Below the pieces are notes generated by a model. That model was not told where the DNA came from and made no database searches. It saw nothing but the letters and a program-made list of their open reading frames with translations. Source: Exiguobacterium marinum DSM 16307 (GTDB lineage: Bacteria > Bacillota > Bacilli > Exiguobacteriales > Exiguobacteriaceae). From it: DNA of 64,000 nucleotides. The position numbers were made by a program, and so were the translations under genes. The DNA lies in the NCBI RefSeq assembly GCF_000620845.1, contig NZ_KK211189.1, forward strand, positions 2,263,878 to 2,327,877, given 5' to 3'. Shown here in pieces: positions 8,628 to 19,328 of this stretch. The first letter of the stretch is position 1. Every line of letters begins with the position of its first letter.

Positions 8628-8978
8628 ATGCATGTACACATTACAGAACGCGCGCTCGAACGAATCAAGTCGTTGAAAGGCGAACGCGAGGGACAGATGC
8701 ACCTCTTTTACGAAACGGAAGGTTGCGGCTGTGGAAACAGCGGAATCTTCGAGATTCGATACGTCACGGAGACGACTCCAGAAGACGTTGAGATCGACTC
8801 GAACCTCGGTCCAATCTTAATAAAAAACTGGACGAAAGTATTTTTAGACGAACAGATGAAAATCGATTTCCTTGAAGACCGTCGTACGCTCGTCTTGAAG
8901 AGTGACGGGCAAGTGTTCAATTCGAATCTACTCGTCACGGACGGCACGGGTTGTCAGTTGAACGTCCCGAGCCGATGA
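8628..8978 (+). CDS. Fe-S biosynthesis (HesB/YqkB-like) domain protein
   Basis: Small protein of 116 residues that resembles Bacillus YqkB. An A-type carrier-like fold carries GCGCG near residue 32 and a KIDFLEDRRTLVLKS stretch. The CGC in the first half replaces the usual A-type cysteine arrangement, and a C-terminal TDGTGCQLN adds one more cysteine. A role in iron-sulfur handling is inferred from family only. The ATG at 8628 follows AAGGAGT; upstream in-frame GTG overlaps that site. The stop codon overlaps the next start as ATGA. Confidence 0.72.
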   Translation: MHVHITERALERIKSLKGEREGQMHLFYETEGCGCGNSGIFEIRYVTETTPEDVEIDSNLGPILIKNWTKVFLDEQMKIDFLEDRRTLVLKSDGQVFNSNLLVTDGTGCQLNVPSR

Positions 8979-9172
8979 AACAGACACTGAAACAACATCC
9001 GAGACTGTTGGTGCTCTTCTTCTTGAGCTTCGGGCTCGGACTGTTCGGGATCTATCTGGCGTTTACCGACTCGGTTTACACGATGTCTGCTGTCATCGCC
9101 TCACTGTTTGTGTTCGGTTTTGCGTTGCAGCGAACAGCGAAATATATGCAGCGAGAAGAGAATAAACGTTAA
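8975..9172 (+). CDS. Small two-span membrane protein (YrhC-like)
   Basis: A 65-residue protein whose ATG overlaps the preceding stop by four bases, so it is probably translationally coupled. Two hydrophobic segments (LLVLFFLSFGLGLFGIYLAF and MSAVIASLFVFGFAL) are joined by a short acidic turn, with a basic tail (REENKR). Size and layout recall YrhC, but no diagnostic motif was seen, so the name is tentative. Confidence 0.65.
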   Translation: MKQTLKQHPRLLVLFFLSFGLGLFGIYLAFTDSVYTMSAVIASLFVFGFALQRTAKYMQREENKR

Positions 9173-9238
9173 CAAGAGTATGTGTTCCGATTAAATATCT
9201 ACCATCTCGTGTTGAATCCAAAATCCGTTTCACACATA

Positions 9239-9277
9239 CAAAAAACGAGGATTGCCATGGCAACCCTCGTTTTTTGT
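9239..9277. terminator. Bidirectional terminator between convergent genes
   Basis: AAAAAACGAGG-ATTG-CCATGG-CAA-CCCTCGTTTTTT: the stem reads as a strong hairpin with A/T tracts on both sides, ending both the 8.6 kb unit and the hisS-aspS operon. Confidence 0.88.
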
Positions 9278-9279
9278 GC

Positions 9280-11052
9280 TTATTTCTTCTCTTTCACTGC
9301 CGTACGAATCGACAACTCTTCAAGTTGCGCGTCCACGACAGGACTCGGTGCTTGCGTGAGCAAGTCGCTTGCCGATGCCGTTTTCGGGAAGGCGATCGTG
9401 TCGCGAAGGTTCGAACGACCTGCAAGAATCATGACGAGACGGTCGAGACCGAGTGCGATTCCTGCGTGTGGTGGTGTACCGTATTCGAACGCTTCAAGTA
9501 AGAAGCCGAACTGTTCGACTGCTTCTTCTTGCGTGAAGCCGAGCAATTTGAACATGCGCTCTTGGATGTCGCGCTCGTAAATACGCTGTGATCCGCCACC
9601 GAGCTCGTAACCGTTCAAGACGAGGTCATAGGCGATGGCGCGTACGCTTGCCGGGTCTGTCTCGAGAAGGTGAAGGTCTTCACGGTTTGGCATCGTGAAC
9701 GGGTGGTGGTTCGCATAGAAGCGACCTTCTTCTTCTTCAAACGTCACGAGTGGGAAGTCCGTCACCCATAGGAAGTTGAATTTCGACTCGTCGATGAGAC
9801 CGAGTTCGTGTCCGAGTTTGACGCGGAGTGCGCCAAGGCTGTCTGCGACGACAGTTGGTTTCGATGCGACAAAGAGAAGAAGGTCACCCGCTTCTGCATT
9901 CGTTGCTTCGATCAACTTTTGTGCATACGTCTCGTCAAAGAACTTCGCGATTGGCCCGTTCAAGCCTTCCGTTGTCACTTTGAGCCATGCGAGACCTTTC
10001 GCACCGTATACCGCTGTGAACTCTTGGAGCTTGTCGATGTCTTTACGTGAGAAATTGTCCGCCTCACCTTTGACGTTGATCGCTTTGACTTGTCCGTTTG
10101 ATTCGAGTGCCGCATCGAACACTTTGAAGCCGGCACCTGTCACGGCGTCCGCCACGTCGATGAGTTCAAGACCGAAACGTGTGTCCGGCTTATCTGAACC
10201 GAAGCGACGCATCGCTTCAGCATGAGTCATGCGCTCGAACTTCGCCGGTGTGTCCGTACGACCGAGCGTCGATTCCATGACTTGTCCCATCATCGATTCC
10301 ATCATCGCCATCAAGTCTTCGATGTCCATGAAGCTCGTCTCGATGTCGACTTGTGTGAATTCAGGCTGACGGTCTGCACGAAGGTCCTCGTCACGGAAAC
10401 AGCGCGCGATTTGGAAGTAACGGTCAAACCCTGCGACCATGAGCAACTGTTTGAAGAGCTGCGGTGATTGTGGGAGTGCGTAGAACTCTCCACCGTGGAC
10501 ACGGCTCGGGACGAGGTAGTCACGTGCGCCTTCAGGTGTCGACTTCGTCAAAATCGGTGTTTCGACTTCAAGGAACTCCTCTTCTGTCAAGAAGTTACGG
10601 ATCGTGTTCGACGTCTTCGAACGGAGGCGGAACGTCTCTTGAAGCGCCGGACGACGAAGGTCGAGGTAACGATATTTGAGACGAAGGTCTTCTGAAACGT
10701 TTTCCGCTTCGTCACCGATTGGGATTGGTGTCATCTTCGCCGCGTTCAAGATGTTGATCTCAGACGCGATGACTTCGATGTTTCCTGTCGGCATGTTCGG
10801 GTTCTTGTTCTCACGCTCGAGCACTGTCCCTTTCACGTCGAGGACGAACTCGCTACGAATCGTCTCCGCGAGTTGGTGGACTGCTTCGTTTTCTGGGCGA
10901 ACGACGACTTGGACGATCCCTGTGCGGTCACGAAGGTCGATGAAGATGAGTCCTCCGAGGTCACGACGTTTTTGTACCCATCCTTTAAGTTGTACTTCTT
11001 GGCCGATGAGTGACTCTGTCACCCGGCCGTTCATATGTGTGCGTCCGATCAT
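9280..11052 (-). CDS. aspS: Aspartyl-tRNA synthetase
   Basis: Class IIb synthetase of 590 residues. It has an N-terminal OB-fold anticodon domain ([23 protein letters not shown]), class II motif 2 ([30 protein letters not shown]), the bacterial GAD insertion in the middle and motif 3 ([15 protein letters not shown]). The length is typical of bacterial AspRS. Its ATG overlaps the hisS stop as ATGA at 11049-11052, so the genes are translationally coupled and share the T-box leader. Confidence 0.97.
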   Translation of the reverse strand: MIGRTHMNGRVTESLIGQEVQLKGWVQKRRDLGGLIFIDLRDRTGIVQVVVRPENEAVHQLAETIRSEFVLDVKGTVLERENKNPNMPTGNIEVIASEINILNAAKMTPIPIGDEAENVSEDLRLKYRYLDLRRPALQETFRLRSKTSNTIRNFLTEEEFLEVETPILTKSTPEGARDYLVPSRVHGGEFYALPQSPQLFKQLLMVAGFDRYFQIARCFRDEDLRADRQPEFTQVDIETSFMDIEDLMAMMESMMGQVMESTLGRTDTPAKFERMTHAEAMRRFGSDKPDTRFGLELIDVADAVTGAGFKVFDAALESNGQVKAINVKGEADNFSRKDIDKLQEFTAVYGAKGLAWLKVTTEGLNGPIAKFFDETYAQKLIEATNAEAGDLLLFVASKPTVVADSLGALRVKLGHELGLIDESKFNFLWVTDFPLVTFEEEEGRFYANHHPFTMPNREDLHLLETDPASVRAIAYDLVLNGYELGGGSQRIYERDIQERMFKLLGFTQEEAVEQFGFLLEAFEYGTPPHAGIALGLDRLVMILAGRSNLRDTIAFPKTASASDLLTQAPSPVVDAQLEELSIRTAVKEKK

Positions 11053-12332
11053 TGTGCTGCTCCTTCCGATAGTTCACGAATTTTGTCTGCGACGGCCGAG
11101 AGTGGCACGTCGACTTGTTCACCAGTCGTCATATCTTTCAATGCGGCTGCCCCACGTTCGACTTCATCATCCCCTAAGATGACTGTAAACTTGGCTTTCA
11201 GGCGGTCCGCCTGCTTGAACTGTCCTTTGAACTTGCGCCCTTGGTAATCTCGGTCTGCCTTGAACCCTTCCATGCGGAGTAGTTGCAAGAGGCGCGTCGC
11301 CGTCAATTCGACTTCTTTCTCACCTTGCGCGACGATGAAGACGTCAAGTCCTGTCTCGAGTTCAGGTAAGACCCCTTCATTCTCCAAGGCGAGAATGAGA
11401 CGTTCCAACCCGATCCCAAAACCGATTCCCGGCATGTCTGGTCCACCGATATCTTGCACGAGACCGTTGTAGCGTCCACCGCCACAAAGTGTCGTGATCG
11501 CTCCGAAACCTTCTGCCTCGGACATGATTTCAAACGCAGTGTGCGTGTAGTAATCGAGCCCACGAACGAGCGTCGGGTCAATTTCATAGGCGACGCCGAG
11601 TGCGTCGAGTTGTGCGAGCACTTGGTCAAAGTAGGCTTTCGACTCTTCATTCAAATATTCGAGGATCGACGGTGCCGTCTTCATCGACGGGTGATCGCGG
11701 TCGACTTTACAATCCAAGATGCGAAGCGGATTCTTATACAGACGTGACTGACAGTCTTGGCAAAGTTCACCTGCCACCGGCTCGAAGTGACGGATGAGCG
11801 CATCGCGATGGGCGTTGCGGCTTTCCGCGTCCCCAAGCGAGTTGACGACGACTTTGATTTTCTGAAGCCCAAACGACTTGTAGATCGAGTAAGCGAGGCT
11901 GATGACCTCCGCGTCAACGGCCGGGTCGCTACTGCCGATTGCTTCGACACCGTATTGGTGAAGCTGACGGAAGCGACCTTTTTGCGGACGCTCATAGCGG
12001 AACATCGGTCCCATGTAATAGAGCTTCGTCGGTTGGTCCGGATTTCCGAACAATTTGTTCGTCACGAACGCACGCACGACAGAGGCCGTCCCTTCTGGGC
12101 GAAGCGTGTACTCGTCTTTCCCTTTCTTCACGAGCGTGAACATCTCTTTTTGGACGATGTCCGTCGTCTCTCCGACACTACGTGTGAACAGGTTCGTTGT
12201 TTCAAAGATTGGTGTGCGGATCTCTTTATAGTTGTAACGGGCGCTCATGTCGCGAAGTTTCCCCTCGACATATTGCCACGTCTCGACCGTGCCCGGAAGC
12301 AGGTCTTGTGTACCGCGTGGTGCTTTCATCAT
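11049..12332 (-). CDS. hisS: Histidyl-tRNA synthetase
   Basis: Class II synthetase of 427 residues. The start [10 protein letters not shown], motif 2 ([24 protein letters not shown]), His-A box [15 protein letters not shown] near 260 and motif 3 [12 protein letters not shown] are all present, followed by the anticodon domain. The tandem ATGATG at 12332 follows AAGGAGG; an upstream frame reaches into the leader and is ignored. It is the first gene of the hisS-aspS operon, controlled by the T-box just upstream. Confidence 0.96.
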   Translation of the reverse strand: MMKAPRGTQDLLPGTVETWQYVEGKLRDMSARYNYKEIRTPIFETTNLFTRSVGETTDIVQKEMFTLVKKGKDEYTLRPEGTASVVRAFVTNKLFGNPDQPTKLYYMGPMFRYERPQKGRFRQLHQYGVEAIGSSDPAVDAEVISLAYSIYKSFGLQKIKVVVNSLGDAESRNAHRDALIRHFEPVAGELCQDCQSRLYKNPLRILDCKVDRDHPSMKTAPSILEYLNEESKAYFDQVLAQLDALGVAYEIDPTLVRGLDYYTHTAFEIMSEAEGFGAITTLCGGGRYNGLVQDIGGPDMPGIGFGIGLERLILALENEGVLPELETGLDVFIVAQGEKEVELTATRLLQLLRMEGFKADRDYQGRKFKGQFKQADRLKAKFTVILGDDEVERGAAALKDMTTGEQVDVPLSAVADKIRELSEGAAQ

Positions 12333-12351
12333 CACATTTCCCTCCTTAAAA

Positions 12352-12625
12352 ATACAAAAAAGGCCCTCGTCCGCAAAGGGACGAGAGCCTGTGTAAGTTT
12401 CCCGTGGTACCACCCTCGTTGCAGAGCCATCACTTGAAACTCTGCCACTCGAAATCGGTTAACGCCCGATGAGACGGCTCCCCCTACTCGCTTTCAAAGG
12501 AGCACCTCCAAAGTGTCGTTCGGGTCATCATCCAGTCGATGCTTTCAGCCAAGGCATCGCTCTCTTTGCTGGTGGGTTGACCGTACTCTTCTTTATCGTA
12601 GGTGTTTGACTATATGCTTCATGAT
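12352..12625 (-). promoter_or_regulatory. T-box riboswitch of the hisS-aspS operon
   Basis: On the reverse strand a leader shows stem I features (AGAGAGCGATG, GCTGAAAGCATCG), a specifier region CCGAACGACACTTTGG, the T-box AGGGTGGTACCACGGG (12401-12416, reverse strand) and an intrinsic terminator (12355-12390: GGCTCTCGTCC...GGACGAGGGCC then T6). Uncharged tRNA pairs with the specifier and the UGGN bulge and so promotes the antiterminator. The specifier GAC (Asp) overlaps CAC (His). The 5' end is estimated. Confidence 0.9.
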
Positions 12626-12646
12626 GCCGAATCAAGCCGGTATCTG

Positions 12647-13090
12647 TCAAGCGTTTTTTTCGAGCATGAGTGTGACCGGTCCGTCATTGACAAGTGCGAC
12701 GTCCATCATCTCACCAAAGCGTCCCGTCTCGACGACGAGTCCATTTGACCGAAGTCGCTCGTTGAACTTTTCATAGAGCGTCTCGGCCATGTCCGGTTTC
12801 GCTGCCTTTGTGAAAGCAGGTCGTCGTCCTTTCATCGTATCTCCATACAATGTGAACTGAGAGACTGACAAAATTTGACCAGACACATCTTGAATCGATA
12901 AGTTCATCTTTTCTTGATCGTCCTCGAAGACGCGAAGTCCGGTCACTTTGTCGGCGAGCCAGTTCACTTCTTCTTCAGTATCTTCATGTGTCACACCGAC
13001 GAGAAGCAAGTATCCAGCTTTGATTGCCCCGACGACTTCATCCTCGACTGTGACCGATGCTTCTTTCACTCGTTGCAATAATACACGCAC
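12647..13090 (-). CDS. dtd: D-aminoacyl-tRNA deacylase
   Basis: A 147-residue homodimeric editing enzyme that hydrolyses D-amino acids from tRNA. It carries the two family signatures: [17 protein letters not shown] near residue 77 and the Gly-cisPro motif NDGPVTLML at the C-terminus. It starts [15 protein letters not shown], as is normal. It lies 16 nt downstream of rel, as in Bacillus. Confidence 0.95.
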   Translation of the reverse strand: MRVLLQRVKEASVTVEDEVVGAIKAGYLLLVGVTHEDTEEEVNWLADKVTGLRVFEDDQEKMNLSIQDVSGQILSVSQFTLYGDTMKGRRPAFTKAAKPDMAETLYEKFNERLRSNGLVVETGRFGEMMDVALVNDGPVTLMLEKNA

Positions 13091-13106
13091 GTTCCTCTTC
13101 CTTTCG

Positions 13107-15296
13107 TCACGTCATCATGACTCGGCTGACCGAATACACGTCTGAGATTTGTTTGATGCGCTCGACGACTTTCTGCAGGTGATTCACGTTTGGAATCGAG
13201 ATCGTCATCGAAATGCGGGCTTGTTTGTTTTGGTCGCCCCGACCGCTGACGGCAATGATATTCGTATTCGTCGCCGACACGGCCTGAAGGACATCGTTCA
13301 GGAGTCCTGAGCGGTCATATCCAGTGATTTCGATATCGACGTTATAGTTTTTCTCTTTCGCCTGACCAACTTCCCATTCGACATCTAGGAGACGCTCCGG
13401 GTGTTGCTCGTTGACGATGTTCAAGCAATCTTTCCGATGAATCGAGACCCCGCGTCCACGGGTGATATACCCGACGATCTCATCCCCCGGTACCGGGTTA
13501 CAACAACGACTCATCCGAACAAGCATGTTGTCGATCCCTTTGACCGTCACGCCTGCTTCCGTCGTCTTTTTCTTCGGTGACTGACTGACTTTTAACTCGC
13601 TGATGGCTTCTGATAGCTCGAGCTTCGGCTCTTTTCGCTGCTTTTCGGTCAACTTATGTGCGACTTGAGCGGCAGTGATGCCTTGATAACCGACAGCGGC
13701 ATACATTTCTTCTTCATTCCCAAAGTTGAATTTCTCGACGACGATACTGAGTGCCGGCTCGTCGATTACTTCTTTCGGTTCGAATCCAAGCTTTTTGATT
13801 TCCGCCTCGACGAGATCTTTCCCTTTCTCGACATTCTCTTCACGCTGTTGGCGTTTGAACCATTGGCGAATCTTATTCTTCGCCTGACTCGAAACGGCGA
13901 GCTTCAACCAGTCCTTACTCGGACCGTAACTGTGCTTCGACGTGATGATTTCAATGATGTCGCCCGTCTCGAGCTTATAGTCGAGCGGGACCATCCGTCC
14001 GTTCACTTTTGCCCCCGTCATCCGGTGCCCGATCTCCGTATGGATTCGGTAAGCATAGTCAATCGGAACAGAGCCTTTTGGTAACTCGAACACGTCCCCT
14101 TTTGGCGTGAACACGTAAAGCATGTCACTAAAGAAGTCGACCTTGAGGGACTCCATGAATTCTTCTGCATCCGTCGTGTCTTTTTGAAGTTCGAGAATCT
14201 CACGAAGGTGCGCGATTTTCTCGTCGAATCCGTTCGTCGAGACATTCTTCCCTTCTTTATACGCCCAGTGTGCCGCAATCCCGAACTCGGCGATGAAATG
14301 CATATCCTTCGTTCGAATCTGGACTTCGAGCGGTTCACCCTTAGGACCGATCACCGTCGTATGGAGCGACTGGTACATGTTCGGTTTCGGCATGGCAATA
14401 TAATCTTTGAATCGTCCTGGCATCGGTTTGTATTGCGTGTGGATGATTCCGAGCACCGCATAACAATCACGAATCGAGTCAACGATAATCCGGACCGCCA
14501 TCAAATCATAAATTTCATTAAATTCTTTTTTGTGCTTGAACATTTTATTGTAGATGGAATAGATATGTTTCGGCCGACCGTTTACATCGGCATCGATGTG
14601 CACTTCTTCAAGAACTCCGTTCACTTCTGTGATGACAGAAGTGACGAGCGCTTCTCGTTCCGTCCGTTTTTGTTTCATCATCGAGACGATCTTGTAGTAT
14701 TGCTGCGGGTTGATATATCGTAACGAAATATCTTCGAGCTCCCATTTAATCGTTGAAATCCCCATCCGGTGTGCGAGCGGTGCAAAGATTTCAAGCGTTT
14801 CTTCTGCCTTTTGGACTTGTTTCTCTTTCGGCATATGCTGAAGTGTACGCATGTTATGGAGACGGTCCGCAAGTTTGATCAAGATGACGCGCACATCTTC
14901 AGCCATCGCGATAATCATCTTCCGGTGGTTCTCTGCGAGTTCTTCTTTTTTCGATTTATATTTGATTTTACCAAGTTTCGTGACCCCATCTACAAGCATG
15001 GCCACATCCGGACCGAAATCGTCCGTCAATTGCTGTAACGAAATATCCGTGTCTTCGACAACATCATGCAAGAGTGCTCCGATGATCGTCGTGGCATCTA
15101 AGCCAATATCAACGAGAATGCCGGCCACTTGGACCGGATGGAGGATATAGGGCTCGCCCGAACGTCGGAACTGACCGGTATGATGAAGTTTTGCGTATTC
15201 GTAAGCGCGTTTCACTTCGGTTATATCGTCGTCACCCATATACTCCCCGAGCGCGTCGAGAAGATCCTCAATACTTACGATTTGTTTTTTGGTCAT
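13107..15296 (-). CDS. relA: Bifunctional (p)ppGpp synthetase/hydrolase Rel
   Basis: Rel of 729 residues. The HD hydrolase domain is intact ([29 protein letters not shown] near 75), followed by the synthetase domain ([25 protein letters not shown]), TGS ([15 protein letters not shown]), a zinc-finger/helical region with RCCNPVPGD and a C-terminal ACT domain. An intact HD motif argues for both synthesis and breakdown of the alarmone. Start is most likely the ATG at 15296; a GTG four codons earlier lies too close to the AAGGG site. Confidence 0.95.
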   Translation of the reverse strand: MTKKQIVSIEDLLDALGEYMGDDDITEVKRAYEYAKLHHTGQFRRSGEPYILHPVQVAGILVDIGLDATTIIGALLHDVVEDTDISLQQLTDDFGPDVAMLVDGVTKLGKIKYKSKKEELAENHRKMIIAMAEDVRVILIKLADRLHNMRTLQHMPKEKQVQKAEETLEIFAPLAHRMGISTIKWELEDISLRYINPQQYYKIVSMMKQKRTEREALVTSVITEVNGVLEEVHIDADVNGRPKHIYSIYNKMFKHKKEFNEIYDLMAVRIIVDSIRDCYAVLGIIHTQYKPMPGRFKDYIAMPKPNMYQSLHTTVIGPKGEPLEVQIRTKDMHFIAEFGIAAHWAYKEGKNVSTNGFDEKIAHLREILELQKDTTDAEEFMESLKVDFFSDMLYVFTPKGDVFELPKGSVPIDYAYRIHTEIGHRMTGAKVNGRMVPLDYKLETGDIIEIITSKHSYGPSKDWLKLAVSSQAKNKIRQWFKRQQREENVEKGKDLVEAEIKKLGFEPKEVIDEPALSIVVEKFNFGNEEEMYAAVGYQGITAAQVAHKLTEKQRKEPKLELSEAISELKVSQSPKKKTTEAGVTVKGIDNMLVRMSRCCNPVPGDEIVGYITRGRGVSIHRKDCLNIVNEQHPERLLDVEWEVGQAKEKNYNVDIEITGYDRSGLLNDVLQAVSATNTNIIAVSGRGDQNKQARISMTISIPNVNHLQKVVERIKQISDVYSVSRVMMT

Positions 15297-15451
15297 AACA
15301 TTCGACACCCTTTTTCTTACCGCTCCAATCGCTTTGGATTCGTCGCAGCATGGTAGTAGTTTATGTTCAAGATTCTCTAATTTTTATAACCATTATCGAA
15401 AAAATCTGACGACCTGTCAAAGGTTGTCGGTTATTTTCCTCAAAAACTATT

Positions 15452-15480
15452 CAAAAACGGGAAGCATCTGCTTCCCGTTC
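15452..15480 (-). terminator. Terminator after apt
   Basis: AACGGGAAGC-AGAT-GCTTCCCGTT on the reverse strand, running into TTTTTGA. It separates recJ-apt from rel. Confidence 0.85.
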
Positions 15481-15487
15481 AAAAAAA

Positions 15488-16006
15488 TCAGTCTTCGTAT
15501 CGGATGAGTGAGAAGATGTCGTATCCTTCAAGACGCTCTCGTCCACCGAGTCCGTCGAGTTCGATCAAGAATCCGATTCCTGCTACAACTCCACCAAGTT
15601 GCTCAATCATTTTGATTGTCGCTTCAATCGTTCCACCTGTTGCGAGCAAATCATCAAGGATGACAACTTGTTGTCCAGGTTTGATTGAATCTTTGTGCAT
15701 CGTTAAGATGTCCGTTCCATACTCGAGACCGTATGATACACGCACTGTCTCACGCGGTAACTTTCCTTCTTTACGTACCGGTACAAACCCGAGTTCGAGC
15801 GCATAGGCTGCCGGGCAACCGACGACAAATCCGCGCGCTTCTGGTCCAGCAATCAACTCTGCTCCACGCTCACGTGCATAAGCGACGAGCTCATCTACTG
15901 ATTTCTTGTAGACTTCGCCATCTTGCATAAGTGACGTGATATCTTTAAAGCTAATGCCCTCTTTTGGATAGTCTGCTACTTCTTTAATATGCTGTTTGAA
16001 ATTCAT
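15488..16006 (-). CDS. apt: Adenine phosphoribosyltransferase
   Basis: Purine salvage enzyme of 172 residues that joins adenine and PRPP to AMP. The PRPP loop [16 protein letters not shown] is near residue 122 and the substrate region [12 protein letters not shown] near 64. Normal size. The ATG at 16006 begins two bases after the recJ stop, so the pair is cotranscribed, as in Bacillus. Confidence 0.96.
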   Translation of the reverse strand: MNFKQHIKEVADYPKEGISFKDITSLMQDGEVYKKSVDELVAYARERGAELIAGPEARGFVVGCPAAYALELGFVPVRKEGKLPRETVRVSYGLEYGTDILTMHKDSIKPGQQVVILDDLLATGGTIEATIKMIEQLGGVVAGIGFLIELDGLGGRERLEGYDIFSLIRYED

Positions 16007-16007
16007 T

Positions 16008-18302
16008 TTATGTGTATGCCTCCTGCATCTTGTTCAATCGCAACGATTGTAACCGCTCTTTGAGCTCTGCCAATGACGCGTATACGAAACGCTCTTCGAG
16101 TTGTTGGCGTCCAATCCGGCGTTGATAGCACGGCGCCTCGGTCAAATCGCGTTTCGGTGCTTCCGGATTGACTCCAGGCAGTCCGTCTTCCATTGTAACA
16201 AGAAATTCGAGTTCAGAGAATACTTGATGCATAAATTGAATCGTATTTTTTGACCATTTTCGCTCTTTTGACAAACGAATCAGGTTTTCACGTAGATTTT
16301 TCCGTTCGCAAGTCGCCATATGCACATAATACGTTCGGAAATCCTCACGCGACGGAAGACGTTCAAAGAACGAGTCCCCTTGTCCGAACGCACAATAGAT
16401 TCGTTCGACACCTTCATGAAGTTTTTCTGCGAGAACCGCCTCATCGTCAGGAAGATCGAGCAGGACGACGAAACGATTGAGTGGTTCATCGTCTTCATGA
16501 AGCGGAAAATCCTCTGATGTTCCTTGGAATGACAGGAACGACGTATGTTCTTTCGGCAGGTCCTTCAACTCTTGCACCGAGTTTTTCTTCCCACGGTAGT
16601 CAAATACTTGGAAGTCATCGACACGTAAATCTTGAATCATGAGCTGAGGCTTTCGCATCCCGTTCCATTCGTTCACCTGAAGACTCCCCATCACCGAGAC
16701 ATGAGCCATCTGCGAGATTTCCGAGACGACGTGTCCGAACCCGAACCCGATACCATCGAGCTCACGCTTGTCTCCGGCGAGCTGTACTTTCAAATGTGTT
16801 GCATCACGTCCGATTTGACGAATGTCACGTAGTTTCGCATCTGCCACGACAACACGTGGTGATGGGTTACCCATCCCAAATGGCGCGAGTTTGCCGATTT
16901 CTGTAATCAAATCGAGCGAGACGTCGTTGACCGTCAGTTTCAAATCGACATTGACCCGAGGCACGAACACGTCACCGGGAATCGATTCCGCTTGATGGTT
17001 CAGTCGTTCCCGTAGCTCAGCGACGTTTTCAGACTGTAACGTCATCCCTGCCGCGGCTGGGTGTCCCCCGAAGTGTGGCAAGATGTCTTCATTTTTAGAG
17101 AGTTCTTTAAACAGGTCAAACCCGTCAATCGATCGCCCCGAACCCTTCGCCTTGCCCGTTTCCGGGTCGTGACAGAGGAGGATGACCGGACGATAGTACG
17201 CTTCGACGAGACGAGAAGCGACGATTCCGACAACTCCAGGGTTCCATTTCTCACTCGCGACCACAAGCACACGGTCCTCTGTCATCGACGCTTCGACGAG
17301 TTCTTTCGCTTCAGCGGTGATCGTCTTGACGATATCTTGACGCTCTTTATTTTGCTTATCGAGTTGTTTCGCGAGCTCAAGTGCTTCCTCGACATGCTCG
17401 GCGAGGAGCATTTGAAGCGCCGGCATCGCCGAGTCGAGACGACCCGCAGCATTGATACGAGGTCCGAACGCAAAACCGACCGACTCCTCATTCAATACAC
17501 TGTCACCGAGACCACACACTTCTCGTAATGCTAAGATACCTGGTCGCTTCGAAGCTTCGAGTGCCGCGATCCCTTTTTTCGCTAGCAGTCGATTCTCTCC
17601 GTCTAGTGGAACGAGGTCGGCAATCGTGCCGAGAACGGCCAAATCAAGGAGTTCCTCCGGCATTCTTCCTAAAACCGCATGCGCCACTTTAAGGGCGACC
17701 CCCGCACCGGCAAGTTTATCGTATGGATATCTCGGGTCGATGTGCGGATGGATAACCGCATAGGCGTCCGGGAGTGTCTCTTTCGGCTCGTGGTGATCCG
17801 TGATGATCAAATCGACACCAAGGTCTTTCAACAATGTCGCTTCTTCAATTCCAGAAATCCCACAATCCACCGTAATGACCAATGTGAACCCTTCATCGGC
17901 CGCCCACTGGAACGCTTCTTTGTTCGGTCCATAACCTTCTGTGAAACGGTTCGGGATATAGCACTCGGCCATGACACCAATTTCAGTCAGGGCGTGCCAC
18001 ATGACAGAAGAGGCGCTGACACCATCGACGTCATAGTCTCCATAGATGAGTACCATCTCACCTTCGTCCACCGACCGCTTGATTCGTGACACGACTTTCT
18101 CCATCTGTTCGAACAAGTACGGATCATGAAAGACGAGCTCTTCCTCGGCATACAAAAATGCTTTGGCCGCCTCTACGTCCTGATGACCACGCTGAACGAG
18201 TAACGTCGCGAGTTGTGCTGATATATTTAATTCGCTTTGTAAACGTGTGACGTCTTCCAAATTTGTTTTTGGATAGACCCACTGTTTCTTCGAATGATAC
18301 AT
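16008..18302 (-). CDS. recJ: Single-strand DNA exonuclease RecJ
   Basis: DHH-family 5'-3' exonuclease of 764 residues used in recombination and mismatch repair. Visible motifs are [18 protein letters not shown] near 85, the DHH motif [12 protein letters not shown], the DHHA1 domain [15 protein letters not shown]...FGGHPAAAG, an OB domain, and a long C-terminal extension typical of Firmicutes. Start is the ATG at 18302 after GGAGTGAAGGAC; a 21-codon upstream extension lacks a ribosome site. It sits between secF and apt. Confidence 0.95.
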   Translation of the reverse strand: MYHSKKQWVYPKTNLEDVTRLQSELNISAQLATLLVQRGHQDVEAAKAFLYAEEELVFHDPYLFEQMEKVVSRIKRSVDEGEMVLIYGDYDVDGVSASSVMWHALTEIGVMAECYIPNRFTEGYGPNKEAFQWAADEGFTLVITVDCGISGIEEATLLKDLGVDLIITDHHEPKETLPDAYAVIHPHIDPRYPYDKLAGAGVALKVAHAVLGRMPEELLDLAVLGTIADLVPLDGENRLLAKKGIAALEASKRPGILALREVCGLGDSVLNEESVGFAFGPRINAAGRLDSAMPALQMLLAEHVEEALELAKQLDKQNKERQDIVKTITAEAKELVEASMTEDRVLVVASEKWNPGVVGIVASRLVEAYYRPVILLCHDPETGKAKGSGRSIDGFDLFKELSKNEDILPHFGGHPAAAGMTLQSENVAELRERLNHQAESIPGDVFVPRVNVDLKLTVNDVSLDLITEIGKLAPFGMGNPSPRVVVADAKLRDIRQIGRDATHLKVQLAGDKRELDGIGFGFGHVVSEISQMAHVSVMGSLQVNEWNGMRKPQLMIQDLRVDDFQVFDYRGKKNSVQELKDLPKEHTSFLSFQGTSEDFPLHEDDEPLNRFVVLLDLPDDEAVLAEKLHEGVERIYCAFGQGDSFFERLPSREDFRTYYVHMATCERKNLRENLIRLSKERKWSKNTIQFMHQVFSELEFLVTMEDGLPGVNPEAPKRDLTEAPCYQRRIGRQQLEERFVYASLAELKERLQSLRLNKMQEAYT

Positions 18303-18368
18303 GTCCTTCACTCCAATCAATTGTAGATTATAGCAGACCGCGTGAAAGATGTGCCGTCTTGACATTTG

Positions 18369-18396
18369 AAAAGGTCTCCCTTCGGAAGGGAGACCC
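18369..18396 (-). terminator. Terminator after secF
   Basis: GGTCTCCC-TTCC-GAAGGGAGACC on the reverse strand followed by TTTT, directly after the secF stop. Confidence 0.85.
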
Positions 18397-18401
18397 AGTC
18401 G

Positions 18402-19328
18402 TTACGCCTCTGTGACCGGCGTATCTTTTTTCTTGTTGATGGTTGTACGTTTGATGAGGAGCCATAAGTAAGATGCGATGAAGATGGATGAATACATCCC
18501 CATGAAGAGTCCGACCAACAATGCGAGTGAGAACCCACGGATCGACTCAGCACCGAACACATACAAGGCGAGGGCTGTCACGAGTACCGTGATGACGGTG
18601 TTGACCGAACGCACAATCGTCTCTTGAATCGAGCGATTGATGATCGACTCATACACATCCATCGATCGAATTTTCCGTTCTTTTTCATACGACGTGATAT
18701 TCTCCCGGACCCGGTCGAACGTAACGATCGTATCGTTGACCGAATAACCGATAATCGTCAGAATCGCTGCGATGAAGTATAGGTTGACCTCAACACCAAA
18801 GAGCGAGAATGCGACGATCATGAAGAACGCATCGTGTAGCATCGCGACCACAGTCGCGACCGCATAAGAGAATTGGAAGCGGACCGTGATATAGAGAATG
18901 ATCCCAATCGAAGCGACGGCTACCGCATACAAGGCATTTTTCGCCAAGTCACGACCGACTTGAGCCGACACGGTGCTGATGTTCGGATCGTTGCCGAACT
19001 GTTCTGTGAACGCCGTCTTGACGCTCGCAACTTCTTCTTGTCCTAATTGTCCGACGAACGTGACATATGCCAAGCGACCTTCATCTGCATATTGGACGCT
19101 CGAAATCTCTTGGTCGACACCCGCGTCATTGAACGCCTGTGTGAACTCTTCTTGTGAGACCCGCTCTTCCGTTTGTACCTCGACACGTGTTCCTGAGGCG
19201 AAGTCGATTCCAAGATTCAATCCCCGGAAGAACAAGAGACCGATTCCGAGAACGACGATGGCTGTCGAAATCAAGAACATCGTGCGCATATGTTTGACGT
19301 AATTCCATTCAGTAAGCTTAAAGTTCAC
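18402..19328 (-). CDS. secF: Protein translocase subunit SecF
   Basis: RND-fold accessory subunit of the Sec translocon, about 308 residues, six membrane spans. The first span is followed by GLNLGIDFASGTRVEV, the typical SecD/F G-box, and later VGYSVNDTIVTFDRVREN, the SecF signature. GTG at 19328 is ten bases after AAGGAG and preferred over GTG at 19337, which abuts that site. It overlaps the end of secD, so translation is coupled. Bacillus carries a fused SecDF; here the genes are separate. Confidence 0.92.
   Translation of the reverse strand: MNFKLTEWNYVKHMRTMFLISTAIVVLGIGLLFFRGLNLGIDFASGTRVEVQTEERVSQEEFTQAFNDAGVDQEISSVQYADEGRLAYVTFVGQLGQEEVASVKTAFTEQFGNDPNISTVSAQVGRDLAKNALYAVAVASIGIILYITVRFQFSYAVATVVAMLHDAFFMIVAFSLFGVEVNLYFIAAILTIIGYSVNDTIVTFDRVRENITSYEKERKIRSMDVYESIINRSIQETIVRSVNTVITVLVTALALYVFGAESIRGFSLALLVGLFMGMYSSIFIASYLWLLIKRTTINKKKDTPVTEA

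Noticed and set aside
9182-9238. Further gene after the two-span membrane gene
   Set aside because: Only short unconvincing frames; the terminator follows.
10676-11182. Long open frame opposite aspS (and similar frames opposite hisS, rel, mreB, recJ)
   Set aside because: They are on the other strand of clear genes, with arginine/serine-rich composition and no ribosome site: codon-bias shadows.
12601-12660. A single clear promoter for the T-box leader
   Set aside because: TTGACA and TATAGT are both present on the reverse strand, but their spacing does not fit one standard promoter, so none was listed.
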